This document shows positions 44,682 to 53,830 of a stretch of DNA of 64,000 nucleotides, in pieces. The notes under the pieces are model-generated. The model saw only the letters and a list, made by a program, of their open reading frames with translations. It made no database searches and was not told the origin of the DNA. The position numbers and the translations under genes were made by a program. Positions within the stretch are counted from its first letter, which is position 1; each line of letters begins with the position of its first letter. Source of the DNA: Oxynema aestuarii AP17 (GTDB taxonomy: Bacteria; Cyanobacteriota; Cyanobacteriia; Cyanobacteriales; Laspinemataceae). The stretch covers positions 372,001-436,000 of the forward strand of contig NZ_CP051167.1 in NCBI RefSeq assembly GCF_012295525.1, in the 5' to 3' direction.

Positions 44682-45047
44682 TCAAACCCCCTTACAAAAG
44701 TCCTCAACTCCCGTTTTCACGGCGTAGAAGACCACCGGAGCCACCAAGACGGGGGGACAAAGTTTGGCCTCGACCAGCGCCTTCACCGGACCGGCGATTT
44801 CGTGGCGATCGAGCTGTTCGCGAACCGACGGCTGACACAGTACCGGACGGCAGCGTTTCGCCATGCTATCGAGCCATCCTTCGGACACGTTGGGTTCTTG
44901 TCCGGCGTGTAACGCTAAATCGATCGCCGCATCTTCGAGGTCTCCCTCGCAATCTTCGATCGCGTCGAGGGCTTTACAAGCTGCCGGATGGTCGGACAAT
45001 TGCTCTCGATAACGGGCAATTTCTTCAAAAGTTAACGAAATCGTCAT
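44682..45047 (-). CDS. Conserved cyanobacterial hypothetical protein
   Basis: 121 aa from the ATG at 45047 (MTISLTFEEIARYREQLSDHPAACKALDAIEDCEGDLEDAAIDLAL). It is a helical soluble protein with KRCRPVLCQPSVREQLDRHEIAGPVKALVEAKLCPPVLVAPVVFYAVKTGVEDFC at the end. It has no known motif that I recognise. Divergent from pheS by 159 bases. Similar genes of unknown function occur across cyanobacteria, as far as I recall. Confidence 0.75.
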   Translation of the reverse strand: MTISLTFEEIARYREQLSDHPAACKALDAIEDCEGDLEDAAIDLALHAGQEPNVSEGWLDSMAKRCRPVLCQPSVREQLDRHEIAGPVKALVEAKLCPPVLVAPVVFYAVKTGVEDFCKGV

Positions 45048-45206
45048 GGAACTGATGAGTTGTAAGGGTGAATTTTCTGCACGAGCCACGATCGATTGTA
45101 GGGCAACGAAAAGCCGCTCTCGTCCCCTTCTCCGTCCCTAGTCGGCGATCGGTGTTTCGGGGTAAACTCAAACGAGGCGGCTTTATTTCGATTGAACATT
45201 CGTTGC

Positions 45207-46211
45207 ATGACTACTCAGCTAAGCGACCTGGAGACTCAGTTAGAACAGGTGCGGTCTGTCGCCTCCGGCGCGATCGCCTCTGCAGACACCCTCGACGCCC
45301 TCGAACAATTGAGGGTCAAATATTTAGGCAAAAAAGGCGAACTCTCCCTCGTCTTGCGCGGTATGGGTAAACTCGATCCGGGCGATCGCCCCCGCATCGG
45401 TTCCCTCGCCAACGAGGTGAAAGAAGCCCTGCAACAGCAGCTCGACGATCGCCGCAGCGCCCTCCAAGCCGCTCGGATCCAAGCCCAAATCGAGGCGGAA
45501 ACCCTCGACGTGACCATGCCGGGGGTTTATCGTCCTCAAGGGCGCGTCCACCCGCTCAACTTGACCGTAGACCGCGCGATCGATATCTTCGTCAGCCTCG
45601 GCTACACCGTCGCCACCGGACCGGAAATCGAAACTGACTATTACAATTTCGAGGCCCTCAACACCCCCGCCGACCACCCGGCCCGGGACATGCAAGATAC
45701 TTTCTATCTCCCCGGCGGTCATCTCTTACGCACCCACACCTCCCCGGTGCAAATTCGCTACATGGAACAACACGAACCCCCGGTGCGAATTGTCGCCCCC
45801 GGTCGGGTCTACCGTCGCGATACCGTCGATGCAACCCACGCCGCCGTGTTCCACCAAATTGAAATTTTAGCGGTCGATAAGGGGCTGACGTTCACCGACC
45901 TTAAAGGGACGATTCAAGTGTTCTTACGCCGCATGTTCGGCGCCGATCTCCCGGTTCGTTTCCGCCCGAGTTATTTCCCCTTTACGGAACCTTCGGCAGA
46001 AGTTGACGTGCAGTGGCAGGGTAAATGGCTCGAAGTCCTCGGCTGCGGTACGGTAGACCCGAACGTGCTTAAAGCGGTGGGTTACGACCCGGAAATTTAC
46101 ACGGGATTTGCCGCCGGGTTCGGTGTCGAACGGTTTGCGATGGTCCTGCACGAACTCGACGACATCCGCCGGGTTTACGGCAGCGATTTGCGCTTTTTAA
46201 AACAGATTTAA
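45207..46211 (+). CDS. pheS: Phenylalanine-tRNA ligase alpha subunit
   Basis: 334 aa from the ATG at 45207 ([15 protein letters not shown]); a TTG five codons upstream is less likely. The N-terminal coiled coil is followed by the class II synthetase core: motif 2 [28 protein letters not shown] and motif 3 [22 protein letters not shown], and the signature [17 protein letters not shown]. It pairs with PheT to charge tRNA-Phe. pheT is not in the window, as often in cyanobacteria. Confidence 0.97.
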   Translation: MTTQLSDLETQLEQVRSVASGAIASADTLDALEQLRVKYLGKKGELSLVLRGMGKLDPGDRPRIGSLANEVKEALQQQLDDRRSALQAARIQAQIEAETLDVTMPGVYRPQGRVHPLNLTVDRAIDIFVSLGYTVATGPEIETDYYNFEALNTPADHPARDMQDTFYLPGGHLLRTHTSPVQIRYMEQHEPPVRIVAPGRVYRRDTVDATHAAVFHQIEILAVDKGLTFTDLKGTIQVFLRRMFGADLPVRFRPSYFPFTEPSAEVDVQWQGKWLEVLGCGTVDPNVLKAVGYDPEIYTGFAAGFGVERFAMVLHELDDIRRVYGSDLRFLKQI

Positions 46212-46213
46212 CT

Positions 46214-46281
46214 GAGAAGCCGGGTTTCTGTACGCTCCCGATCTGCCCGTCTTCAATACGGGCGGATCGACCCGGTTTCTC
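46214..46281 (+). terminator. Two-stem hairpin after pheS
   Basis: GAGAAGCCGGGT (46214-46225) pairs with ACCCGGTTTCTC (46270-46281) with one G-T pair, and GCCCGT/ACGGGC (46245-46250 and 46258-46263) forms an inner stem. TTTCTTG follows. It begins three bases after the stop and probably ends the pheS transcript. Confidence 0.65.
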
Positions 46282-46456
46282 TTTCTTGAAACCTCGGGTT
46301 GACGATTGGGCGGTTTATATCCTTCTTCTGTCATTTTCGGACATCGCGATCGCCGTATCCCCGATCGGGAAAGATCTAGGGCGATCGCCGACCCTGTAAG
46401 AGTTCTAGAAGTAAGTCACTACAAGGGTTGTCTTTGAGTGACCGAAGAAAGTTAAA

Positions 46457-47080
46457 ATGAACAATAATAATCATAAAAGCAATCGCTTAATCGGCCTGAC
46501 TGGAGGCATTGCTACGGGGAAAACAACTGTATCCAATTACTTGACAAAAACTTATAAGTTGCCGATTTTTGATGCGGATGTTTACGCGCGGGAAGTGGTC
46601 GAAAAAGGTTCGCCCATTTTAGACCAACTCTACGATCGCTACGGCGCGAAGATCCGCTTAGAAGATGGAAGTTTAAATCGACCGGAACTTGGTAAAATTA
46701 TTTTTAATCATACGGAAGAACGCAAGTGGGTTGAAGCGCAAATTCATCCCGCCGTTCGAGATAAGTTTTATGAGGCGATCGCCCAACTCGAACCAGACGC
46801 AACCGCCGTGTTAGCTATTCCCCTACTCTTTGAGGCCAACTTAACCTATTTACCCAGCGAAATTTGGGTTGTTTCTTGTTCTGCCGAACTGCAGCGCGAT
46901 CGCCTCCAACAACGCAATGGCTTGAGTGAAAAAGAAGCTCAAGCGCGCATTAATTCCCAACTTCCCCTCGCGGAAAAATGCGATCGCGCCGATGTCGTTC
47001 TCGACAATTGTGGGGATCTTTCCCAACTTTACGAACAGGTCGATCGGGCCGTGCGATCGCGAATCGCTCAAAATCACTGA
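46457..47080 (+). CDS. coaE: Dephospho-CoA kinase
   Basis: 207 aa. P-loop GLTGGIATGKTT (13-24), then FDADVYAREVVEKGSP near 38 for CoA binding, HPAVRDKF, IPLLFEANL and QRDRLQQRNGLSEKEAQARI. It performs the last step of CoA synthesis, phosphorylating the 3'-OH of dephospho-CoA. ATG start. recJ follows 131 bases later on the same strand. Confidence 0.95.
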   Translation: MNNNNHKSNRLIGLTGGIATGKTTVSNYLTKTYKLPIFDADVYAREVVEKGSPILDQLYDRYGAKIRLEDGSLNRPELGKIIFNHTEERKWVEAQIHPAVRDKFYEAIAQLEPDATAVLAIPLLFEANLTYLPSEIWVVSCSAELQRDRLQQRNGLSEKEAQARINSQLPLAEKCDRADVVLDNCGDLSQLYEQVDRAVRSRIAQNH

Positions 47081-47211
47081 TAGGATCGGCTAACATCGTC
47101 ATTGCCGCGATCGCGCTATTTCAATCGATTCCAACGATTCCAAAACAGAAAAAAACCGATCGCCCAACCCACTTGGGTAATGACATTGCCGACCGCTTAC
47201 GCCCCCCGATC

Positions 47212-49539
47212 ATGCCCGATCCTACGCTTCGTCGCCGAACTCAAGCCAAACTACCGAACCATCGGTGGAAAATTTACCCGCAATTCCCCCAACTCGCCGA
47301 GGAATTGGCGCAGGCTATTTCTCCGGATTTTTCCCCGGTTTTAGCTCAAGTTTTGATCGATCGCGGGATGACCACCGTTGAGGCGGCCCAAGGTTTCATC
47401 CATCCCGATTCTCTCGATCTTCCTTCGCCGTTAGATGATTTTCCCGCCCTCGACGAAAGCATTAATTTGCTGATTCACGCGATCGCCACGAACAAGAAAA
47501 TCGCGATTTGCGGCGACTACGACGCCGACGGGATGACCAGTACGGCCCTGTTACTGCGCGCCTTGCGCTACCTCGGCGCCAATGTCGATTATGCCATCCC
47601 CAGCCGCATGAAAGACGGTTATGGTATTAACGAACGCATTGTCGAAGAATTCCACCGGGAAGGGGTTAAACTGATTCTGACCGTCGATAACGGAATTGCG
47701 GCGTTCAAACCGATCGTTTTGGCGCGCAATCTCGGTTTGGATGTCATCGTCACGGACCATCACGAAGTCCCGCCCGAAGTTCCCCCCGCCACCACCATTC
47801 TCAACCCGAAACTGATTCGCGAAGATTCTCCCTATCGCGGGGTCGCCGGGGTCGGCGTCGCCTATATTTTGGCGGTCTGTCTGGCGCAAAAATTAAAAAA
47901 AGCCCAACCCCTGATTAATCCCTTGCGCGAATTGCTGACCCTGGGAACGATCGCCGATCTGGCGCCCCTGACTGGGGTCAATCGTCGCTGGTTGAAATGG
48001 GGATTGCGCCAGTTACCGAATTCTAAATTAGCGGGGGTGCAAGCTTTAATTCAAGTGTCCGGGGCGACGAGTAGCGCCTCGAAACAAGGGCGGGCGATGA
48101 AACCGGACGAGATCGGATTTCGTCTCGGACCGCGCATCAATGCGGTGGGGCGCATCGGCGACCCACAAATCGTCATCGAACTGCTGACTACGGACGATCG
48201 CGGGGTGGCCCTGGAACGGGCAATGCAGTGCGAACAAATTAACGCCCGGCGCCAGGAAATGTGCGAGGAGATCGAACGAGAGGCGATCGCCTGGGTGGAA
48301 AGTAGCAACATCGATTTGGGTGATCGCCGCGTCCTGCTGGTGGTCAAGTCCGGATGGCATCATGGGGTCATCGGGATTGTCGCCTCCCGCTTGGTAGAAC
48401 GCTACGGCGTCCCGGTGTTTATCGGGACTTACGAAGATGCGGAAAAAACCCACGTTCGCGGGTCGGCGCGCGGAATTCCGGAATTCGACGTGTTTGAAGC
48501 GTTACAATTTTGCGATGACTTGCTCGGTAAATACGGCGGTCATCGGGCGGCGGGCGGCTTTTCACTCAGTGGCGATAACTTGCAAGCGTTCGGCGATCGC
48601 CTCAGCCAATTTGCCTGTCACTGTCTCGATCCGTCTCACCTCAAACCCGCGATCGCGATCGATACCGCCCTCGACTTCGATCGCATTAACTTGCAGTTTT
48701 ACCGCGAAATCGATGCCCTTCACCCCTGCGGGATCGAAAACCCGGCCCCGGTCTTTTGGACGGGTAACGCGAAGGTGGTCGAACAACGGATCGTCGGAAA
48801 AGGTCATCTGAAGCTGACTTTAGAAACCGACGGTTCCCCCGCCAACCGGATTCAGGCGATCGCTTGGCGCTGGGGCGAATACTATCCCCTGCCGCCGCGC
48901 GTCGATGTCGCCTATAAATTGCGCGAAAATGTCTGGAATGGGGAAACCAGCATCGAACTCGAACTGGTCAGCGCCCGCTTTCCCGAAGTCGCGCCCCCAG
49001 CGCAGCCGATCTTGGTCAATCCCGAGGCGCCCCCGGTCTCCGTCCGCCCGGAATGGCTCGCCGGACCGCCTCTAGAGGACTTGTTCGGGCAACTGCAAGG
49101 GCGGGTCTTCGTCTACGGGGACGGGCGCCCCAGTGCGGGACCGACCCACGCCGCGATCGACTACGATCGCCCCCAAGGGGTCTGCGAAACCTTCATTTTT
49201 TGGACGCTGCCCCCGTCTCTCACTCACTTAAAGTGGTTTTTAGCGAAAGGGCAACCCCAGCAAATTTATATATATAGCCAGCTCCCCTCACTACCGTCGC
49301 CGGAGAAGCTGCGATCGCTCCTGAGCGAATACCTCACGCGATCGCCCGGGAGTCCGTTGCACCTGCTCAAATTTTCTCAAGCCCATTGGGTGGCGCCGAG
49401 TACGGTGCTGGCGGCGTTGCGCGAACTCGGCTATCCTTGCAAGGATTTTCCAAAAACCGATTCCCTCGTCCGGGAACTCGAACGCCTGCATCGCTGGTAT
49501 GGCTTCTCTCCGGCGAAGTTAGGCAAAATCCGCTTTTAG
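47212..49539 (+). CDS. recJ: Single-stranded-DNA-specific exonuclease RecJ
   Basis: 775 aa from the ATG at 47212 (MPDPTLRRRTQAKLPNHRW). An upstream extension would overlap coaE out of frame and is unlikely. The DHH and DHHA1 phosphoesterase motifs are present: CGDYDADGMTST near 100, VTDHHEVPPE near 180 (DHH), and GGHRAAGGFSL in DHHA1. A cyanobacterial-length C-terminal region (about 560-775) extends beyond the core with an OB-fold and a winged, basic end (LRELGYPCKDFPKTDSLVRELERLHRWYG). It degrades 5'-ended ssDNA in repair and recombination. Confidence 0.95.
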   Translation: MPDPTLRRRTQAKLPNHRWKIYPQFPQLAEELAQAISPDFSPVLAQVLIDRGMTTVEAAQGFIHPDSLDLPSPLDDFPALDESINLLIHAIATNKKIAICGDYDADGMTSTALLLRALRYLGANVDYAIPSRMKDGYGINERIVEEFHREGVKLILTVDNGIAAFKPIVLARNLGLDVIVTDHHEVPPEVPPATTILNPKLIREDSPYRGVAGVGVAYILAVCLAQKLKKAQPLINPLRELLTLGTIADLAPLTGVNRRWLKWGLRQLPNSKLAGVQALIQVSGATSSASKQGRAMKPDEIGFRLGPRINAVGRIGDPQIVIELLTTDDRGVALERAMQCEQINARRQEMCEEIEREAIAWVESSNIDLGDRRVLLVVKSGWHHGVIGIVASRLVERYGVPVFIGTYEDAEKTHVRGSARGIPEFDVFEALQFCDDLLGKYGGHRAAGGFSLSGDNLQAFGDRLSQFACHCLDPSHLKPAIAIDTALDFDRINLQFYREIDALHPCGIENPAPVFWTGNAKVVEQRIVGKGHLKLTLETDGSPANRIQAIAWRWGEYYPLPPRVDVAYKLRENVWNGETSIELELVSARFPEVAPPAQPILVNPEAPPVSVRPEWLAGPPLEDLFGQLQGRVFVYGDGRPSAGPTHAAIDYDRPQGVCETFIFWTLPPSLTHLKWFLAKGQPQQIYIYSQLPSLPSPEKLRSLLSEYLTRSPGSPLHLLKFSQAHWVAPSTVLAALRELGYPCKDFPKTDSLVRELERLHRWYGFSPAKLGKIRF

Positions 49540-49545
49540 AGGCGG

Positions 49546-50121
49546 TTAGGGGCGATCGCCTAAGTCCACATCTTCATAAATTCCGGCGATCGCACCGTCG
49601 AATCCCACACTGTTGAAGCGAACCACGTCCCCCGGACCGTAGCGCGTCAGAATCCATTGACCCTGTGGAGTGCGCTCAAAACACTCTACCCGTTGTTGTT
49701 TTTGGCTAACTAAAACGTATTCTTGCAAACTCGATAATTCGCTGTAATCTGCAAATTTATCGCCTCGATCCTTCGCTTCGGTCGTTTCCGAGAGGACTTC
49801 GACGATGAGTTTGGGAAATTCCAGGCAATATTCGGCGCGGCGATCGCGATCGTCGCAGGTCACCACTAAATCCGGATAGTAAAATCGATGGCGACGGGCA
49901 ATGTAAACCTTCATATCAGAAAACAAAACTCGACACCCAGAACCGCGCAGGCGATCGCGAATCAGTGCATAAAGATTACCCGTAATCAGAATATGCGATG
50001 CACTCGCTCCCGCCATCGCCTCCACTTCCCCATCAAGATACTCGTGCTTAATCGGGCTATGGCGTTCGGCTTCGAGGTATTCTTCTACAGTTAATCGATG
50101 GCGATCGGGTTCGCTTATCAT
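49546..50121 (-). CDS. Uma2 family (DUF820) PD-(D/E)XK endonuclease-like protein
   Basis: 191 aa. Features of the family, hugely expanded in cyanobacteria, are LTVEEYLEAERHSPIKHEYLDGEVEAMAG, YYPDLVVTCDD, and LIVEVLSETTEAKDRGDKFADYSELSSLQEYVLVSQ. The restriction-like catalytic D, E, and K are in the PDLVV, EVLS, and D-x-x-x-K stretch. Biological role unknown. It is six bases from the convergent recJ end. Confidence 0.92.
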   Translation of the reverse strand: MISEPDRHRLTVEEYLEAERHSPIKHEYLDGEVEAMAGASASHILITGNLYALIRDRLRGSGCRVLFSDMKVYIARRHRFYYPDLVVTCDDRDRRAEYCLEFPKLIVEVLSETTEAKDRGDKFADYSELSSLQEYVLVSQKQQRVECFERTPQGQWILTRYGPGDVVRFNSVGFDGAIAGIYEDVDLGDRP

Positions 50122-50287
50122 GGTTGTCGTCTGCTCGTGATTCGAGCCGCAGGATCCACCGTTGCGCTCCCATCGGATGACGGGAGCGTTGAGGGCGCAG
50201 ACCCTCCCTTCTCCCTTGTCGAGAGCGTTCGGGGGTTCGGTTCGCCTTCCATTCTATCCTCGCCGTTCCCCCAAAAGCGCCACGACG

Positions 50288-51364
50288 TTAGCAGACCATT
50301 TGACGCGTCGCTTCCGCGTCAATCGGTTTAATCAGGTACAGGCGCAGCAGGTCGATCGCCGTTCCCGCAATTAACGGCAATTTGCGGAAGAATTTCACGA
50401 CTTTCGGCGCGTTGCTGGCTTCAATTTCAGCGATTTTCTCGTTGCGATCGCTGCAACGGTACATCCGTTTGAAGAATTGCGGATGTTCCACGTCGAGAAT
50501 CACCGGGAAAGCGCGCGCCGAGGTCTTATTGGTCTGGCGGATCACTTCTTTATCGTAGGCGATCGGGTCGAGTCCGATGGAACGGTAAAAATCGGCTCGT
50601 TCGAGGACCGTCAGGGAATGGGTCGCGAACACGGACAGCAGGAAGAAACGCGCCCACAAGCGCCCTTTCCAACCTTTCCACATGGAGGACTGCGATCGTA
50701 ACAAGGCTTTAAAAATATCCCCGTGGCGGTTTTCATCCTGACACCAGCTTTCAAATTTACGGAAAAGCGGGTAATACTGATTTTCGGGATGGGCTTGCAG
50801 GTGATGGAACACCGTAATATAGCGCCAATAGCCGATTTTTTCCGACAGGTAAACCGCGTAAATGACCCACTCGGGTTTGAAAAAAGTGTAGTTGCGAGCT
50901 TTTGTCAAATAACCCAAGTCCAGCCGAATCTTGAAATCCGCCATGGCTTTATTTAAAAACCCTGCATGACGGGCTTCGTCGCGCGCCATTAAATGAAAAA
51001 TTTCTGCTAATAAGGGATTGCTTTTTTTGACGCGACGCGAAATTTCTTTAAAAAGTAAGAATCCGGAAAATTCCGACATGCACGAGCGCTCTAAAAAGTC
51101 GATAAATGCTCGGCGTTTGTCTTCGTCGATGTCGTCCCAAGAGCGATCGAACTCTTCGTCGCGCACGAAGTGGTCGCGGTTGTAATCGTTGCGCATTTCT
51201 TCGAGCATCGCCCGCAGTTCAGTCTCTTGAGACGAGATGTCCATCTGACAAATGGCGTCAAAATCGGTGGTGTAAAACCGAGGCGTCAGAATCGTCTCTT
51301 TCGCCATTTCCTTCGTACCCGGTTTGACTTCGGTTTCGCTGGGTTTGGGGGCAGTGTTGACCAT
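50288..51364 (-). CDS. acsF: Aerobic Mg-protoporphyrin IX monomethyl ester (oxidative) cyclase
   Basis: 358 aa. AcsF forms the isocyclic ring E of chlorophyll at a di-iron centre using O2. Iron ligands fall in CMSEFSGFLLFKEI (E98, E107), MARDEARH (E130, H133) and a later ENRHGD. Cyanobacteria often carry two acsF copies, and the copy beside ho and hemN is the one induced under low oxygen. This position, divergent from ho-hemN, supports that. Membrane-associated. It shares its promoter region with ho. Confidence 0.95.
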   Translation of the reverse strand: MVNTAPKPSETEVKPGTKEMAKETILTPRFYTTDFDAICQMDISSQETELRAMLEEMRNDYNRDHFVRDEEFDRSWDDIDEDKRRAFIDFLERSCMSEFSGFLLFKEISRRVKKSNPLLAEIFHLMARDEARHAGFLNKAMADFKIRLDLGYLTKARNYTFFKPEWVIYAVYLSEKIGYWRYITVFHHLQAHPENQYYPLFRKFESWCQDENRHGDIFKALLRSQSSMWKGWKGRLWARFFLLSVFATHSLTVLERADFYRSIGLDPIAYDKEVIRQTNKTSARAFPVILDVEHPQFFKRMYRCSDRNEKIAEIEASNAPKVVKFFRKLPLIAGTAIDLLRLYLIKPIDAEATRQMVC

Positions 51365-51410
51365 TACTCCGAAATGTCCCTGTTTTAAATTGCCACATCA
51401 TTATATAGTG

Positions 51411-51442
51411 TTAAATCTTAAAAGCTAGCTTTATTAAGATTT
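51411..51442. promoter_or_regulatory. Large nested palindrome in the acsF-ho intergenic region
   Basis: AAATCTTAA (51413-51421) and TTAAGATTT (51434-51442) are perfect 9-base arms, and between them AAGCTAGCTT (51422-51431) is itself a perfect palindrome. The symmetry centres differ by one base. Its location between the divergent acsF and ho genes suggests an operator for a dimeric regulator of the MarR (ChlR-like) or CRP type. Which factor binds is not known from sequence. Confidence 0.55.
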
Positions 51443-51508
51443 TTAACGGAAAAGCTCGTTTTTAAAAAATTAACGCCTATATAGTAATATAGTTACATCA
51501 CTGAAGAG

Positions 51509-51590
51509 AGCCGCGCGGGACTTCGGCACTATTGCGAAGTCAGACCGAGTTCAAATCTCCCAATTTTAGGGAAGAGTTGGCGGCTTTTTT
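51509..51590 (+). promoter_or_regulatory. Structured 5' leader of ho with terminator-like end
   Basis: AGCCGC (51509-51514) pairs with GCGGCT (51580-51585), and six T residues end the element at 51590, 25 bases before the ho ATG. Inside, GACTTCG/CGAAGTC (51519-51541) forms a perfect hairpin. CCAA/TTGG and TCCC/GGGA offer alternative pairings. This looks like a transcription attenuator, or alternatively a small RNA terminator. A TTCAAAT segment recalls a tRNA T-loop but the flanking stem is only three base pairs. Confidence 0.55.
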
Positions 51591-51615
51591 CTACAGCAAC
51601 TATTAGATTTAGCAG

Positions 51616-52332
51616 ATGAGTAGTAATTTAGCAATCAAGCTTCGTGAAACGACAAAAAAACCCCATACTTCATCGGAAAATGAGGGTTTTGTAAAGTGTT
51701 TTCTCAAAGGGGTTGTCGAACCGAACTCATTAAAGAAACTCATAGCGAGTTTGTATTTCGTCTACAGCGCTTTAGAAGAGGAAATCCAAAGAAATTTGGA
51801 AAATTCGATCGTCAAAGCGATGTATTTCCACGACCTCAATCGCCGCACCAACTTGGAAGAAGATCTAAAGTTTTATTACGGAGACAATTGGCGCGACGAA
51901 ATCCCCTATTTACCGGGGGCCGAGCGCTTTGTAGAGCGAATTCGCGAAATTTCGAGCGAGGAACCGGAGTTACTGATCGCCCATGCTTATACCCGTTACA
52001 TGGGGGATTTGTCCGGCGGTCAAAGCTTCCGAAAAATTATCCAAACGGGTTTGAATTTAGAGGGCGATCGCGGTAATGCTTTCTACAATTTCAGCAATAT
52101 TGGCGATTTAAACGCCTTTAAAGGACGTTACCGCCAAGCTTTGAACGAGTTAGAGGTGGACGAAGCGCAAGCCGATCGCATCGCCGCCGAAGCCGAGCGA
52201 TCGTTCAAACTCAGTCGAGGCTTGTTTCACGACCTCGAAGCCGATCTGATTGCGGCGATCGGACGGGATGAGTTCGATCGCCTCACCCGCGATCGCCGCG
52301 CCGGAAGTACGGAAAGTGCGGTCGCGCCATAA
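51616..52332 (+). CDS. ho: Heme oxygenase (biliverdin-producing)
   Basis: 238 aa. H17 in the ETTKKPHTSSENEGFVKCFLKGVVE region is the proximal heme ligand, and YTRYMGDLSGGQSFRKI is the distal helix motif. It opens heme to biliverdin, CO and iron, with ferredoxin as reductant, starting phycobilin synthesis. It is 56 bases from hemN. The ho-hemN pair beside acsF is the layout of the low-oxygen tetrapyrrole cluster (ho2-type) of cyanobacteria. Orthology to HO2 rather than HO1 rests on context. Confidence 0.95.
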   Translation: MSSNLAIKLRETTKKPHTSSENEGFVKCFLKGVVEPNSLKKLIASLYFVYSALEEEIQRNLENSIVKAMYFHDLNRRTNLEEDLKFYYGDNWRDEIPYLPGAERFVERIREISSEEPELLIAHAYTRYMGDLSGGQSFRKIIQTGLNLEGDRGNAFYNFSNIGDLNAFKGRYRQALNELEVDEAQADRIAAEAERSFKLSRGLFHDLEADLIAAIGRDEFDRLTRDRRAGSTESAVAP

Positions 52333-52388
52333 ACGAAGTATCTGTCTGTTTCTACCCAATTATTTCACTGTAAGAGCAAGAGAGCGTC

Positions 52389-53777
52389 ATGGAACGGTTC
52401 GACCCCCAAGTTAAATTTAACAGCGAACTCATCACCAAATACAACCGCAACACGCCCCGGTATACTAGCTATCCTCCCGCCACGCAATTGACGGAAAACT
52501 TCCCCGTGTCGGAGTTTCACGGCGCGATCGCCCGAGGAAACGAGCAGAAATTACCGCTTTCATTATACTTTCACCTTCCCTTTTGCCAAAGTGCCTGCTA
52601 TTTCTGCGGTTGCAACGTCATCGTCACCCAACATAAACCCGTCGTCGAACCCTATCTCGACTATCTCTCCCGCCACATCGAAGCCGTGGCGCCGCGACTG
52701 AACCGCGATCGCCGCGTCACCCAACTGCACTGGGGTGGCGGAACCCCCAACTACTTAGAACCCCACCACGTCGAACGCTTGTGGGAGGCGATCGATCGCC
52801 ATTTCACCTTTGAAGACAACGCGGAAATTTCGATCGAAATTAATCCCCGCTACGTCGATCGCAACTATATTTTACTGCTCAAACAATTTGGGTTCAATCG
52901 GATTAGCTTCGGCATTCAAGACTTCAACCCCAAAGTTCAAGAAACCATCAACCGCGTTCAACCGGAACAAATGCTATTCCAAGTCATGGAATGGATTCGC
53001 GAAGCCGGATTTGAAAGCGTCAACGTCGATTTAATTTATGGTTTGCCCTATCAAAACTTGCAAACCTTTACCGAAACGATCGACAAGACTTTGCAACTCG
53101 ATCCCGATCGCGTCGCCGTCTTTAACTTTGCTTACGTTCCCTGGATGAAACCCGTCCAGAAAAATTTACCAAAAGACGAACTGCCGACCGCTTCCGAAAA
53201 ACTCGATATCTTGCAAATGACCATCGAGAAGTTAACCGGAAATGGCTATCAGTTTATCGGGATGGATCACTTCGCCAAAGATAATGACGAATTGGCGATC
53301 GCCCAGCGAGAACGGCAGTTACATCGAAATTTTCAAGGGTATACCACCAAAGCGGGAACGGCTGAGCTATTCGGTTTTGGCTTAACCTCAATTAGTATGT
53401 TGGATGACGTTTACGTGCAGAATCATAAACGTCTCAAAGACTTTTATCGGGCGATCGACGAGGGAGTATTACCGATTGAAAAAGGCTACCATCTCGATCG
53501 CGACGACAAAATTCGCCGCGATGTCATTATGGAATTGATGTGCCACTGGACGCTGTACAAAAAAGAAATGGAAGAGCGCCATCACATCGATTTTGACGAG
53601 TATTTCGATCGGGAATTATTCGATTTACAAGCCTTAGCTACTGACGGTTTAGTGCGCCTCGATTCCGAAAAAATTGAAGTCACTCCCGTAGGACGCTTAC
53701 TCATTCGTAACATCGGTTTCGTGTTCGATGCCCACACGCCGGAACATAATTTAGAGCGCCTGTCAAAAGCAATTTAA
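52389..53777 (+). CDS. hemN: Oxygen-independent coproporphyrinogen III dehydrogenase
   Basis: 462 aa. Radical SAM enzyme with C66, C70 and C73 (CQSACYFC, plus C75) binding the [4Fe-4S] cluster. The N-terminal NTPRYTSYPPATQL, LHWGGGTPNYL, EINPRYV and NRISFGIQDF motifs identify true HemN rather than HemW. It converts coproporphyrinogen III to protoporphyrinogen IX without oxygen, replacing HemF when oxygen is scarce. It follows ho at operon distance. Confidence 0.97.
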   Translation: MERFDPQVKFNSELITKYNRNTPRYTSYPPATQLTENFPVSEFHGAIARGNEQKLPLSLYFHLPFCQSACYFCGCNVIVTQHKPVVEPYLDYLSRHIEAVAPRLNRDRRVTQLHWGGGTPNYLEPHHVERLWEAIDRHFTFEDNAEISIEINPRYVDRNYILLLKQFGFNRISFGIQDFNPKVQETINRVQPEQMLFQVMEWIREAGFESVNVDLIYGLPYQNLQTFTETIDKTLQLDPDRVAVFNFAYVPWMKPVQKNLPKDELPTASEKLDILQMTIEKLTGNGYQFIGMDHFAKDNDELAIAQRERQLHRNFQGYTTKAGTAELFGFGLTSISMLDDVYVQNHKRLKDFYRAIDEGVLPIEKGYHLDRDDKIRRDVIMELMCHWTLYKKEMEERHHIDFDEYFDRELFDLQALATDGLVRLDSEKIEVTPVGRLLIRNIGFVFDAHTPEHNLERLSKAI

Positions 53778-53830
53778 GTTATTGTTTCTGTCTAGAATAG
53801 CGAAGCATTCGCCTTCTTAAAAAAGTGGGA

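Noticed and set aside
46978-47211. N-terminal extension of RecJ overlapping coaE
   Set aside because: The extra 78 residues lie in another frame of coaE and look random. Homology begins after the ATG at 47212.
51541-51565. TTCAAAT segment in the ho leader resembling a tRNA T-loop
   Set aside because: Only three base pairs support a T-stem, and no acceptor, D or anticodon arm can be fitted. It is better read as part of the leader hairpins.
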